A stretch of 64,000 nucleotides of DNA, from positions 129,615,384 through 129,679,383 of the forward strand of contig NC_091250.1 of assembly GCF_042477335.2 (NCBI RefSeq), read 5' to 3'. Below the pieces are notes generated by a model that was not told the DNA's origin, did not search any database, and worked only from the letters and a program-made list of their open reading frames with translations. The position numbers were made by a program, and so were the translations under genes. Positions 14,101 through 26,800 of the stretch are shown here, piece after piece; the stretch's first letter is position 1, and every line of letters starts with the position of its first letter. This DNA comes from Ovis canadensis (Eukaryota; Chordata; Mammalia; Artiodactyla; Bovidae).

Positions 14101-17100
14101 AAGAGAACCCAGAATACCATCAAGTGGTGTGCCACCTCGTCCGTTTCGGGGCTTCTCTACTCCAACCCAGCCGAGCACCCAGTCTGGTGGCTCAGGGGAT
14201 GGAATGGTTGCAATCTTGCTGGGGCCTCTAGAAATGTTGCAGAAACCAGTACTCGAGAAACCAAGCACCACACTCAGAGATTTGGAGAACTCGGGTTTTC
14301 CAGAGGAGTTAACACTCAAAGCTCTGAGCCCCGAACACAGGGCATACAGAGTTTTTATACACAGTGACGGTTAAGTGCATTTGCAGGGGGCTGGGTGATT
14401 GCAAAGAGCAGGACAAGAGTGAGTGAAATATGATCCAGTTCCTAGTGTTGTGAGTCCCCACTTTCTGAGACTACATGACCTAAATAATCCAGACTTTGCA
14501 AGGAGCATGCTGAGTTACAGAGGCAGAAGGAGCAGGAGGTTATGTAAAATTTTAACTTTTCCTCTTCCCCTAGGTCAGCACACCTCCCAGTCCCTGGTCA
14601 CTACACGTCCACTTTATAGATGAGAGCACAAAGGTCGCCTTTGATCACAAGACACATGCATGATGAAGCTGCCCCAAGGCTAGGACCATGGCCTGCCTGG
14701 GTCAAGCTTGTGGTTAAGGAAGATATACAGCCAGATTGCCACAGAGAGAAAAGGGCAAAGTGGAGTAGCATTGATGTCCAGCAAGCCAATGCTGGGCTCA
14801 AATCTCAGCTCAGTTCTGTGAGCTCAGGCTATTGACTTGCCCTCTCTGAGCTCTAATTTCCTCCTTGGAAAATGAGAACCCTATATCCAAATCAATAATA
14901 CACATAAGTTGTTGGGCTCTGTGCTGCCACAAAGGAAGTTGTTTGTAACTCTGCATCTTACTTGTCCCCACTGTACAGATGGGAAAACCGAGGCTGAAGA
15001 TCTCCTACAACTTGTCTCTTCACTAGTCAGAAATGGGCCACACTGCTCATGACATTCATAGTCACTAAAAAGAATTGCTGCCAGGACTAGTCATTGTGCG
15101 GGGGGTGAAGGGGATTGACTTTAGCATCCATCAGAGTGGGTGGCCATGTGGCTTCACCTCACCGGGACTCAAGTTTCCCTTCTGTGAAGAGGAGGTCATC
15201 CAACCCTACATGGTGCAGACAAGTAATAGGCCGTGTATGGGGCTTTTCTGGAGCAGGTTATCAGCACTTATTGAAAGGTTGTTGCTGAAACATGAAAAAC
15301 ACTGGTTTCTTGGCCTCTGGAGGAGAATTCAATCTGGGGCCAGAGATGAGGCTTGATCACTCAGAGCTTTTGTGTAATAAAGTTTTATAAAAGTATAAAA
15401 GAGATAGAGATCAGAAGTGGGCAGAAAGAGCAACCCCCTGCCAGTCTTTAGCTGGATGTTATATAGCTACTAGAAATCTGCTAATTAGAGAAAAGAAATG
15501 TCTCAAAACTCAGAGAATGGCACCAGGCCCCTCACCCACAACATTCATTGAGATAACATTAGCACCAGGTGAGTCATCCCGGGCCATAAAACAATTGACA
15601 TGAATCTTGAAGAAAGGCAGATTTTCATACATGTATACAGTTTCATTAACATAGATTAGGAGAACAATGTATGAGTATAACGTACTGGTTTGTCGAGTGG
15701 GTTCTGAGTCTTTAGGGGGAACCAACTTGAAGACAGAGTCTAGGGTAAATGCACAGTGCATTAACATAGCTTAAGACAAACATTTCCAGAAGAAAAATGC
15801 ATTGGTTAGCTCAAGGTTGGAGAAAAGTTAAGTTCAGGTGGAACCAGGTGTCATCATGGAAACACAGAATTTTAAGAGAAACCTCTTTTTAAATTTGTAT
15901 AGAGAAGGGGAAAAAAATATAACACTAGTTTGTTTCCTCCTGCCCCTTAAGAGAGAGATAAAAATGTTTGACACTCCTCCGTTTGGAGACCCCTGGCCTT
16001 CCTGCTTGTTACCCTCTCATTATGGGATGACTGGGTCATGGAGGGAAGCTGGGGATGGTCCTTTTTGGAAGTCAGTTTTCTGTCCAGAGTCAGGGACACA
16101 GTTATGTGTTTTCCCAAGGTCAAAAACACTTGGGCAAGTGCATCGACCTCTCTGACTTCAGTTTCCTCTTCTGTAAAGTGGGAGGAACCCCCAATTCTCC
16201 AGCAGCAGCCGCTGAGAGGGAAGGGGAGTCAGGGCCCAGTGGGTGTCAGGACAGCAGGTGCTGAGCAGAGGCCGGCCTGACCCCACTCTTGTCCTGTTCC
16301 TGGGGGGGTCCAGGTCCAGCACCATGACGCCATCACCGGGACTCACGCCGTCAAGGTTGGTGACATGTTTGTGGAGCACCTGAGCACCAGGATGGAAGGG
16401 GTGCACAAGCTGATGGCCTCCATCATCCAGGACAGGTCTCCAGCAAACTCAGGTACGCGAGGTCCCTGGGGGCACAGTGGGCCATGGCAGGCGTCTGCCC
16501 GGTTGCGCTGCCCAGCTCTGCCCTCCGCTCTGTGTCTGTGTGCAGTCTCATCCTACCTTCAGAGTCTGGAAGGGCCCTGGGGACCAGGGGTGCAGCATCC
16601 AGGAACTCTGCCCATGCAGACTGGTGTTGGGAGGGGAAGACTTTCTCAGTAAGGGACTAAGAACTGGGTTCTTCCGGTTCCTAGTGGGGCTGGCTATTCC
16701 CATGAGCTCAGACGAGTGACTGACTCCCCAAGCAAGGTGTAGGTGGAGACCCCAGAAAGGCATCCAGCCATGGGAGCTGCCTGGGCAGAGGCCGGGGACT
16801 GGACAGTGTGTGCGGTGTTCAGGGATCTGGGAGTCACTGGACATGCTCTCATCCTGGGGCACATCTGGTGGAGGACGGAGCAGAAAGAGAATCCCGGTTC
16901 ATATCAAAGAGACCTCCAGTGCTGACCTTGGTGATTGACCTTGACCCTTCAAGCTCCAGAGAACTTGCTATACATTTCCAAGCTCTCTAGCTTTGGAACC
17001 AGGCCTTAGAACATGGGTCATCTTGGACAGCTGACCCTTCTCTCTGCACCTCAGTGTCTGCGCCAGTAAAGTGGGCTGACAGAAAGAGATGAGTGAGGAG

Positions 17101-17751
17101 CTCATGGACCCTCATCTCTGGGTGGACGCTCTCCCACCCATCCTGGGAAGCAGGACCCAGCTTGAACAGATGAGGAGGGGGTTGGACGTCAGAGCCCATC
17201 TTTCTGCTTGTCCTTCCCCTTGGACTCTGCAGAGCTGGTCCCATCTGCCTCAGTTTCTCTTGTTCTGAGGGGCACCAGGGGTGAGGGGTGGGTTAGGCGG
17301 CAGCAGTAGAGCCTGTTCTGTGTGTGCAGGCCCAGAGCCTGGGGGTCGCTTTGCGGTGGTCTACAACCCGCTGGCCTGGACGGTCACCACCATCATCACC
17401 CTGACTGTGGGCTTCCCTAATGTCAGCATCACAGATGACTCAGGCCACCCTGTGCCTGCACAGGTAAGGGGGACATCCTGTCTATGGTACATGCCCTGTT
17501 GCTGCCCCTGCTCTGCGCAGGGCCCCCAGAAGTGGGCATCTAAAGGGAAGAGGTGACACGCTACCCTCACTGTGAGGAGTGTCCGATGGCTGAGTCACCA
17601 TCAGGGTCAGTGGATCCACCCGAGGACTGACCCTGGGCTTTGGGCATCTGAGTTGACCAGAAGTCTGCTCTACCTTTCCTGCCTTGGAAGGTCTTATGGT
17701 ATCTTCAGCTCCATGGGAGGCATCCATCCACTGTCCAGCCTCCCATTGGGA

Positions 17752-17800
<49 letters not shown>

Positions 17801-20800
17801 CCTGTGTACATTTCTACTTCTCATGGGGAAGCCAGCAATAGTCTTCATTGTACATCTTTATGGAGAGACTGTCATAGGGGAAGTCCCCAGCTATGACACC
17901 CACATCCTGTGTGGTCCCTCCTCATCTCATTCCCAGACCTGGAGCTAGACTTGGTTCTAGAGGTGACCCTACTGTTACCAAGCCAGCCATTTCTTGAAGA
18001 GGTGAGAGAGGCAATGCCATCAGTCCATCATTCCAGGCCCGGCCCCAGATGAATGCTCATCCCTGGACTCTGGAACCGTCCTGGGATTCAAGAAACAGAC
18101 ACAGAAATGGACAGTTAAGGTGTGGGGTGATGACCTGGCAGGCAGGGCAGTGATCCTTAGCCGAGACAGAGGAGGAAGATTCCTCTATGCCAGGGTTGGG
18201 AGACATGAGGGTGCTGGGTTGAGTAGACCCAACACATAACATCCCCCTGCCCACCCAAAGACACCACCCATTAAATGCTCTAAATGCTCTTAAATACTAC
18301 GGAACACCTAATATGTGCCAGGCATTACTCTAGGCACCAGAGAAACTTTAATAATCACGTAGACAATGATCCCTGCTCTCATGGGGCTTCTAGTCCAGTG
18401 GGGGGATACAGGAAAGAAGAAAATAAGAATGTGTAAGAGTGACAGGTGACAACTGTGGTGGAGGAAATCCTTCAGGACAGGTTTGGGGTGTGAGGTGGCA
18501 ACAGGTGTCTTCTTTAGCTCAGAGAAAGGCTGTGCTGGAGACTGTGAAGTGAACATGAGTTTCTTCATAGATTCCCCCACACCCTCTGCACAGGACTCAG
18601 AAATGACATGTGTTCCCTAGAAAGTGAAGGACCTGCTGCATGGACCCAGTGTCCTCATCCAACTCCCTTTCTTGAATCAGATGACATGGAGATGGATAAA
18701 GTCCTGCAGGATAATCTGGAAACCTCCCTCCTGGGGAAAATTGGAGGATTAAGAGACAAGGGAGCCCCTTTCAAAGAGGTCAAGGGAACAGCATGAACAA
18801 TGGCTCAGAGGCAGGAACAGGAGGGAATGTGCAAACAGGACAGGTGGTTTGCAGCCCCGATGGAGAAAGAGAAAGGAGGGAGAAGAGGTTGAACCCTTTT
18901 GAGCAGGGAGGGTGCAGGAGGGGAGCCAGCTCAGCCCCATGTTGAGTGACACAACTGTCTCTGTGCAGAGCAAGCACTCCATCCGCCAGGTGTGTAAGCC
19001 CAGGATTTCCAAGGAGACTGAGGCACCTTCCGTCCCTGACATCCATCATTCATCTTGTCCCTCAGGCCTTTCAGGTCCAGAGTTCAAAGGAGATGCCCTC
19101 TGCCTATGACTTGCACGTGCTGACCACGATCCCAGGACTCAGTTACCAGCACTACAGCATCCGGCCCAGCAGGAGTTCCCAGGAGGCCACTGGGGAGACT
19201 GCACCCTTTGTGGCCAGCACCCAGCATTTTGGACACAGACTCAGGAGACGTGGCGGACAAGTGGGCTGCCACCTGGTACCTGTGGAGAATGACTGCTACA
19301 CCGTGTTCTTGGACACAGATACCAACCTGATGCACAGCATCTGGGAGAGGTGAGGTGCAGTCATTGCTGCCTCTGAGGCCAGGAGGACCCTGGACCTGGG
19401 CAGGTGATGCCCCACATGGGTCTCCATTTCCTCAGCTGCAGGGCGAGGGTGTGATGGTGGGGGAGCTCCCTGCAGTGCAAACAGGTTTATGTCTAGTTGT
19501 GGAAATCTAAGCCAGGTCCATACAGCCTTTCTTGAACTTGTTTATTCCAAAGATTTTAATCCTCAGAAAATGGGGTATTTACTAACACACCCTGGGAAAA
19601 TATACTAATCATGAGATCACCTTTTTTAAAACTGAGAGCCACATGAAACCCATCTATTCACCCATGGTCCCATCCACTATGCACTGACGCAACCACTTAT
19701 CTACGCACCTAACCTTCCTGGTTTCCATCCCTCATCCATCCATCCTCCATCCACCCAACCATCCAGCCAGCCATGCATCACCCATCCATCCATCTGTCCG
19801 TCCACCCATCCACTGAACTATTCACTCACCACCAGCTATTCGTTGGGAGCAGAGAGGGCAGCTGAGCCCCGGGAAAGGCCCCCAGAGTTTGAAGTCAGCA
19901 CTGTCCATGGTGCGGTCACACCATAGGCGGTTTCGATACCTCTTCAGCTCTTTGTCCAATGCACCTACTTCTGTTTCTTGATGTGATCTCCCAACAGGAG
20001 CAGAAGTTTGCGAGGGAGAGGGGCAAGGAACCTGGGGTGGGGGGCCGGGCACTGGGCAGAAAGAGAGGTAAGGAAAGAGAAGGAAGAGGCAGCCAGAGAA
20101 AGGGAGGAAGACAGGGCACATTGGTCTGAGGTGAGTGTCACCTGCAGCTCAGCCCTGTCATCTGTCAGCAGTCTGCAAGCACAGACCTGGACTTGGGGCT
20201 CCCTCCTCCAGTCAGCCCACAGGTCCTTCTTGAGAGGGCATGAGGCGCATAGTCAGGGCTGACTGCAGAGAGTGCGGTGGAGCAGAAGAAATGGGCTGTC
20301 ACCCCAGCAGGCTGTGAGTGACTGCCCCCCCTCCTCCGAGGGGTCATGCTTTGAAAGGTGGAGTCTGCAGGCCAGCTTAAGCTCTGTCATCGCTCAGGCC
20401 CCATGCCCCTTCTGCAACACCCCTGAACAGCCAGGTCCACCTCGCCACCCCATTCTTCCCTCCCTCAGGAACCCTGTCCCTAAGCCAGGACCCCACACGG
20501 CGCTCCCCAGGGGGAGGGCACATGTCCTGCTGGCCACCTTCTTTACCCTGTTTGTCTTCAGGTGCTTTTGTCTCTGGGGAGGACAGCGTGTTCCTTATGG
20601 GGCCACGCCACATCCCACTAGGGGAACCACCAGTGCCCGCTGCAGAGTCAAAGAGGGGAGGCTGCGGGGACTGAGAAAGGGTGGTGCAGAGTGGGCATGG
20701 CAGGGATGAGGCCCCTGGAGCCAGATGTGAGGCCGAAGGGCAGGAGGGAGTCTGTGGGTCAGAGGAGGGGGCAGTGGTTCCTGGGAAGGACCCACATGTG

Positions 20801-23800
20801 CAAAGCCTAAGGCAGGGAGCCAGCATGTGCACAGACCACCCCAGGGCAGTTTTGCAGGAGGAGGGCCTTTGTTCTTTTATATACATCAAGGGTGTTGCTG
20901 AAATTCGCATACTGTCCGGGTCATCACTTTACGCTGTACACATCTGTGCTGTTCCCTGTGATCATAGCGTTGTACAGGCATCTCCACACAGATTGGGACA
21001 TTTACATCACCCCCAAGAGAATGCTCACATGTCGTCTTTTCACCTCCTTCAGGGACCTGGCTTCCCTGCTGGCTCAGATGGTAAAGAATCCAGCTGCAAT
21101 GCAAGAGACCTGGGTTCAATCCCTGGATTGGGAAGATCCCCTGAAGGACATGGCAACTCACCCCAGTAATCTTGCCTGGAAAATCCCATGGACATAGGAG
21201 CCTGACAGGATAGAGTCCATGGGGATGAAAAGAGTCTGACACCACTGAGCAACTAAGCAGACACACAGGGCTACCCAGCTAGTGGAATCTCCTGGACTTG
21301 CTTAGTTAAGAGATTTCATTCAATGGAATCACACCCTCTGGGGCCCTTTGGAGCCTGGTAGCCTTCACGCGGTTGTTGTTGTTCTGTTGCTACCGCGTGT
21401 CCAACTTTGTGACCCTATCAATTGCAGTGCCCCAGGCTCCTCTGTCCTCAACTCCCTCCGGGAGTTCACTCATATTCATGTCCACTGAGTCAGTGATGCC
21501 ATCCAACCATCTCATCCTCTGTCACCCCCTTCTCCTCCTACTGTCAATCTTTCTCAGCATCAGAGTCTCTTCCAATGAGTCTACACTTCTCAACAGATGG
21601 CCAACGTATTGAAGCTTCAACTTTAGCATCAGTCCTTCCAATGCATATTCAGGGTTGATTTGCAGTTTGATCTCCTTGTGGTCCAAGGGAGTCTCAAGAG
21701 TCTTCCCAAGCACCACAACTTGAAAGCATCAAATCTATGCCTTTATGGTCCACTTCTCCCACCTTTGCATGACTATTGGGAAAACCATAGCTTTGACTAT
21801 ACAGACCTTTGTCGGCAAAGTGCTATCTCTGCTTTTTCAGTATGCTGTCTAGGTTTGTCATAGCTTTCCTTCCAAGGAACAAGTGTATTTAAATTCTTGG
21901 CTGCAGTCACCATCTGCAGTGATTTTGGAGGTAGAAATTAAGTCTGTCACTGTTTCCATTTTTCTCTCTTCTATTTGCCATGACGTGATGAGAACAGATG
22001 CCATAACCTTAGTTTTTGAATGTTCAGATTTAAGCCATCTTTTTCACTCTCGTCTTTCACCCTTATCAAAAGGGTCTATAGTTCCTCTTCATTCTCTACC
22101 GTTAGAGTGGTATCAGCTACATATGTAGGGCTTCCCTGATAGGTCAGTTTGTAAAGAATCCACCTGCAATGCAGGAGACCCAAGTTCAATTCCTAGGTCG
22201 AGAAGATACCCTGGCGAAGGAATAGGCTACCCACTCCAATATTCTTGGGTTTCCCTTGTGGCTCAGCAGGTAAAGAATCCACCTGAAATGCAGGAGACCT
22301 GGGTGTAATCTCTGGTTTTGGAAGATCCCCTGGAGAAGGGGAAAACTACTCACTCCAGGACTCTGGCCTGGAGAATTCCATGGACTGTAAAGTACATGGG
22401 GTTGCAAAGAGTCGGACACAGCTAGGGATTTTCACTTCCACTTTCATCTGCATATCTCAGATTGTTGTTCTGATGGCAGTCTTGATTCCAGCTTGCGGTT
22501 CATCCAGCCTGACATTTTGCATGATGTACTCTTCCACGCAGCATCATATTTCCAAGTTTCACTCACATTGCAGTGTGAGTGAGACCCAGTTCCTCTGTGG
22601 GGCTGATTTATATTCCATTGACAGATATTCCTGGGTTCATTTATCCAGTCCTCACCTCATGGACATGTGGGTGGTTTTCATTCTGGGGCTTTTGAGAATT
22701 AGTCCACTGTGAATGTGCATGTATAAGATTTTGTGTTGACAAAAGCTTTCCTTTCTCTTGGGTCATTTCCTAGGAGTGAAATTGTTTGGTCACAGGAAAC
22801 TCTATGTTTAACACTTTGAGAAATTGTTGGCCTGTGTCCCACCCAGCTGCACCATTTTTCTATCTTATCCAAAACTAGGAGGGTCTGATTTCCCCATATC
22901 CCCCCTACATTTGTATTAGCTGCCCATTCCATATAGCTACCCTAGTGCTTGTGATGTGCTATTTCATTGTGGCTTTGATTTCCAGCCCTATGGACTGTAG
23001 ATGTTAAGCATCCATTCATGGGCCTCTTGGCCATTTGTGCATCTTCTCTGGTGAAATGTCTTTTTAGATGCTTTGCCCATCTCAAAACTTGGCCGTTCTT
23101 TACTGTGGAGTTGTAAGAGTTCTTTCAACTTAGGAAAAATTACCGTGAACAAACCTCGTGAAGGTGATGGAACTCCAGCTGATCAATTTAAAATCCTAAA
23201 AGATGATGTTGTTATAGTGCTGCACTCAGTATGTTAGCAAATTTGAAAAACTCAGCAGAGGCCATCGGACCTTAAAAGGTCAGCTTTCATTCCAGTCCCA
23301 AAGAGGGGCAATGCCAGAGAATGTTCCAACTACTGTACAGTTGCTCTCATTTCACATGCTGGCAAGGATGTATTCAAAATCCTTTAAGCTAGGCTTCAGT
23401 GGTATGTGAACTGAGAACTTCCCGGATCCAGAGGTCAAATTGCCAACTTACGTCGGATCAGGGAAAAAGCGAGGGAATTCCAGAAAAACATCTACTTCTG
23501 CTTCATTAATTATACTAAAGCCTTGGATTTGCATCAGAAGAAACTGTGGAGAACTCTTAAAGAAATAGGAACAGCAGACCACCTTACCTATCTCATGAGA
23601 AAACTGTATACAACTCAAGAAGCAACAGTTAGAACTGGACATGGAATAAGCAACTGGTTCAAAATTGGGGAAGGAGCTCCTCATGGCTATATAGTGTCAC
23701 TTTGACTATTTAACTTATATGCACAGTGCATCCCATGAAATGCCAGGCTGAATAAATCACAAGGGGGAATCTAGATTGCCGGGAGAAATATCAGCAATCT

Positions 23801-26800
23801 CAGATATGCAGATGACACTACTATAAAGGCAGAAAGTGAAGGAGGAACCTAAGAGCCTCTTGATGAAGGTGAAAGAGGAGAGTGAAAAAGTTGGCCTAAA
23901 ACTCAACATTCAAAACACTAAGATTATGGCATCAGATCCCATCATGTCTTGGCAAATAAAAACAGGAAAAATGGAGAGAGTGACAGATTTTATTTTCTTG
24001 GGCTTCAAAAATTACTGCAGCAGGTCATGATGTAACATGAAATTAAAGATCCTTGTTCCATGGCAAAAAAGCTATGTGAAATCTGCACAGTATATTAAAA
24101 AATAGAGATATCATTTTACCAACAAATATCCGTATACTTAAAGCTTTGGTCTTTGCAGTAGTCTTGTGAGGGTTTGAGAGTTGGACCATAAAGAAAACTG
24201 AGTGCTGAAAAATTGATGTTTTTGAAGTGTGGTACTGCAAAAGACTCTTGAGAGTTCATTGGACTGCAAGGAGATCAAACTAGTCAATCTAAAAGGAAAT
24301 TAACCCCTGATATCCATTGGAAAGACTGATGCTTAAGCTGAAGCTCAAATACTTTGAGCATGTGATGGGAAGAGCCCATTAATTGGAAAAGATATTGATG
24401 CTGGGAAAGATGGAAGGCAAAAGGAGAAGGGGACAGCAGAGGGTGAGACGGTCAGATAGCGTCACCAACTCAATGGACATGAATTTGAGCAAACTCCAGA
24501 AGATAGTGAAGGGCAGGGAAACCTTGTGTGCTTTAGTGCATGGGGTCAGAAGATTCAGACATGACTTAGCAACTGAACAACAGCAACAACCAGGAAAGGG
24601 ACAGGATCTGATGTCATGTGAGCTCAGGTGGGTCCATACCACTCTTCTCCAAACCAAGTGCATGAGCTTCACTGAGTGAGCTCACAAATGTCACTGCTGC
24701 ACTTAGGAGGTTGTTTGTGTTCCCCCCTTGGCCCAGGCTGGCATCTCCAGAGGCTCTATCAGCCTGGGTCCCAGAATGAGGATGAGATGGCCATGACGAT
24801 GACACTCTTTTCTCTTTCCTTTCTATGCAGGCAGAGTAACCGAACAGTACGGGTGACCCAGAGTTTCATGGAGTATCATGTGAAGAGTGATGTCAATCAT
24901 GGCTCTGTTTCAGACAATTATGTGTTTACACCCAGCGGTGCAGCGGAGCCAGCGTGGGAGGCTGTGAGGATGGAGATCGTGGAGGGGCCGCTGGTGACTG
25001 AGATCCGGCAGTACTTCTACAGGTGAGGGCGGCCCCCTGGTTGTGCTCAGCTCATGGAGGTGCTCACGGGCAGGGGAATGAGGAAATGAGGGCCCGTCAT
25101 GCTTCAGACACCCAGCTCCTGGACCTGGGCTTGGCACACGCTCCTTCCTCCATGGAAGTTTGATGAAGTCATGAGCTGCTCCAGTCTCTGCGGTCCTGCT
25201 CTGCTTGCCTGCGCTGTGTCACCTTGGTGGGACCTAAGTCCAGAGGCGGGACAGGGGCCCACAGTGGCAGAGATGAGAGCAGTTCTTGTGTTTTCATGAG
25301 CAGGACAGATAGAGCCGCCCGGGTATGACTGGGTCATCAGAACCTTCCGAGAACTGGGTCCCTCCTGTTCTATTGCCTAAGCAAGCTCCCTGTATCCCTG
25401 GCGGCAGGAAGGATGGAGGGAGGGAAGCAGAAGGAGAGGAAGGAAGAAAGGAGAAGGGCGGGGAGTCCAGAAGGCTCCCAAGTCTTGACCCACCTCTCCT
25501 GCTCCTCCTCCAGGGAGGTGAACGACAGTGAGCCCACATTCGCCATCTACTCCCGGCTGGCCCGCGGGCCCCAGGGCTCTGACGGGGAGCTGCTCTGCCA
25601 TCGCATAGAGCAGGAGTACCGGGTGGGCCCCTTGGAGCTGAACCGCGAGGCCATCCTGAGGACAAGCACTGATCTGAACACGGGGCGGGTCCTCTACTCG
25701 GACAACAACGGCTACCAGATGCAGCACAGGCCCTACCGGCAGAACGTGTGGAACACCATCGCTCGGGTACACCCTGAGCTGTCCTGGGGTGTGGCAGCCA
25801 CAGATCCAGTCCTGGTGGCCATTTTCTAGAAGGCAGGAGAGCCCCCTTAGGTCTAGAGCATCTCCCAGAACCCCGCTGCCCTGTGTCTGTCCCTAGGGGC
25901 TGCGGCCCAGGCATGTTCAGACCTGGTCTCAGAGTCTGGGGCCGCCGTGTGTGAGGTGTGTCCCTGAGGTTTCCTATGTCCACCGCAGGTCCTACTCAGT
26001 CAATGGGTGACCCACTGGGGGTTGCTTGAAGATTAAGCACGTGGTATCTGGCTAGGCCTGAATGGGGTGTGACCCTTCTCTGCTGCTCTGAGCTGAGCCA
26101 AAGCCTGGCTGCCAGGGAGGGCTGAGCAGGGGCTGAACTCCAAAATCAGTCAGCTCCCAGGGCCTCGCCCTCCAAAAGCGTGACCTCGGCTGAGTCCCTG
26201 GGTGTCCCTGGGCCTCAGTGCTCTCCTGGGAAGTGAAGTGTGCTGAGTGCTGGGATGATCCAGGGAGCAGGGCCGTGCTGACCACCCCCTGAGCCTCCGT
26301 CCCTGTTAGTTGTCTCTCCTTCCACTGGGGCCCTGAGAATGGGTGTGGTTCCTCCCTGCTCTGTCTTCCTTGAACCTCTGTCCCTTCAACTCTGCAGCTG
26401 TTCCTCACCCACTGTGGCCTGGGCTCCAGAGAGTCTGGGGAAATCAGCCCAGGACATCTTGCTGCAGTAGAACAAACAAATAGAAAAAAAGGTTGTATGA
26501 GCACTTTCCTGCCCAGACACCAGCCCCTTTCTATTTGGAACCCCTGGCTGGGGGCCATCCCTGACTGGACTGGAACAGATGCCTCATTGTCTCCCTGCAC
26601 CAGGGAGACCTTTTGGGCACATTTTATAGATGGGGAAACCGAGGCTTGGCCTGGCTGGGTCCCCCAGGGCATAAGGGCAGTGGAGCTGGATTTGAAACCC
26701 AGTGTGTCCATCTCAAAAGTCAGAGCCCATCCCATCACTACTGTGCCACCCAGGGCTGCTTCTGTGCCCATGCAGGAGGCTGCCTGGGGCCAGAGGGAGA

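Larger units (their letters stand above)
5780..14563 (-). mobile_element. Gammaretrovirus-like endogenous provirus, antisense in MAN2B2 intron
   Basis: About 8.8 kb between two related LTRs. On the minus strand the order is 5' LTR (14235-14563), leader, gag, pro-pol, env, purine tract, 3' LTR (5780-6130). All genes are broken by stops and frameshifts, and a SINE interrupts gag, so it is an old, inert copy. Protease, reverse transcriptase and the envelope transmembrane part read as class I (gamma-type) retrovirus. It lies opposite to MAN2B2 transcription, which is the usual orientation for tolerated intronic proviruses. Confidence 0.93.
20880..23120 (-). mobile_element. L1 LINE fragment (antisense), split by later insertions
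   Basis: Antisense L1 3' region. Pieces are at about 20880-21056, 21269-21371 and 22532-23120; the last includes cctaggagtgaaattgtttgg and gtgaaatgtctttttagatgc. A SINE and a BovB with two more SINE units interrupt it. Confidence 0.75.

Noticed and set aside
25294..25983. 229-codon minus-strand frame
   Set aside because: It is the antisense shadow of a GC-rich MAN2B2 exon and its flanks.
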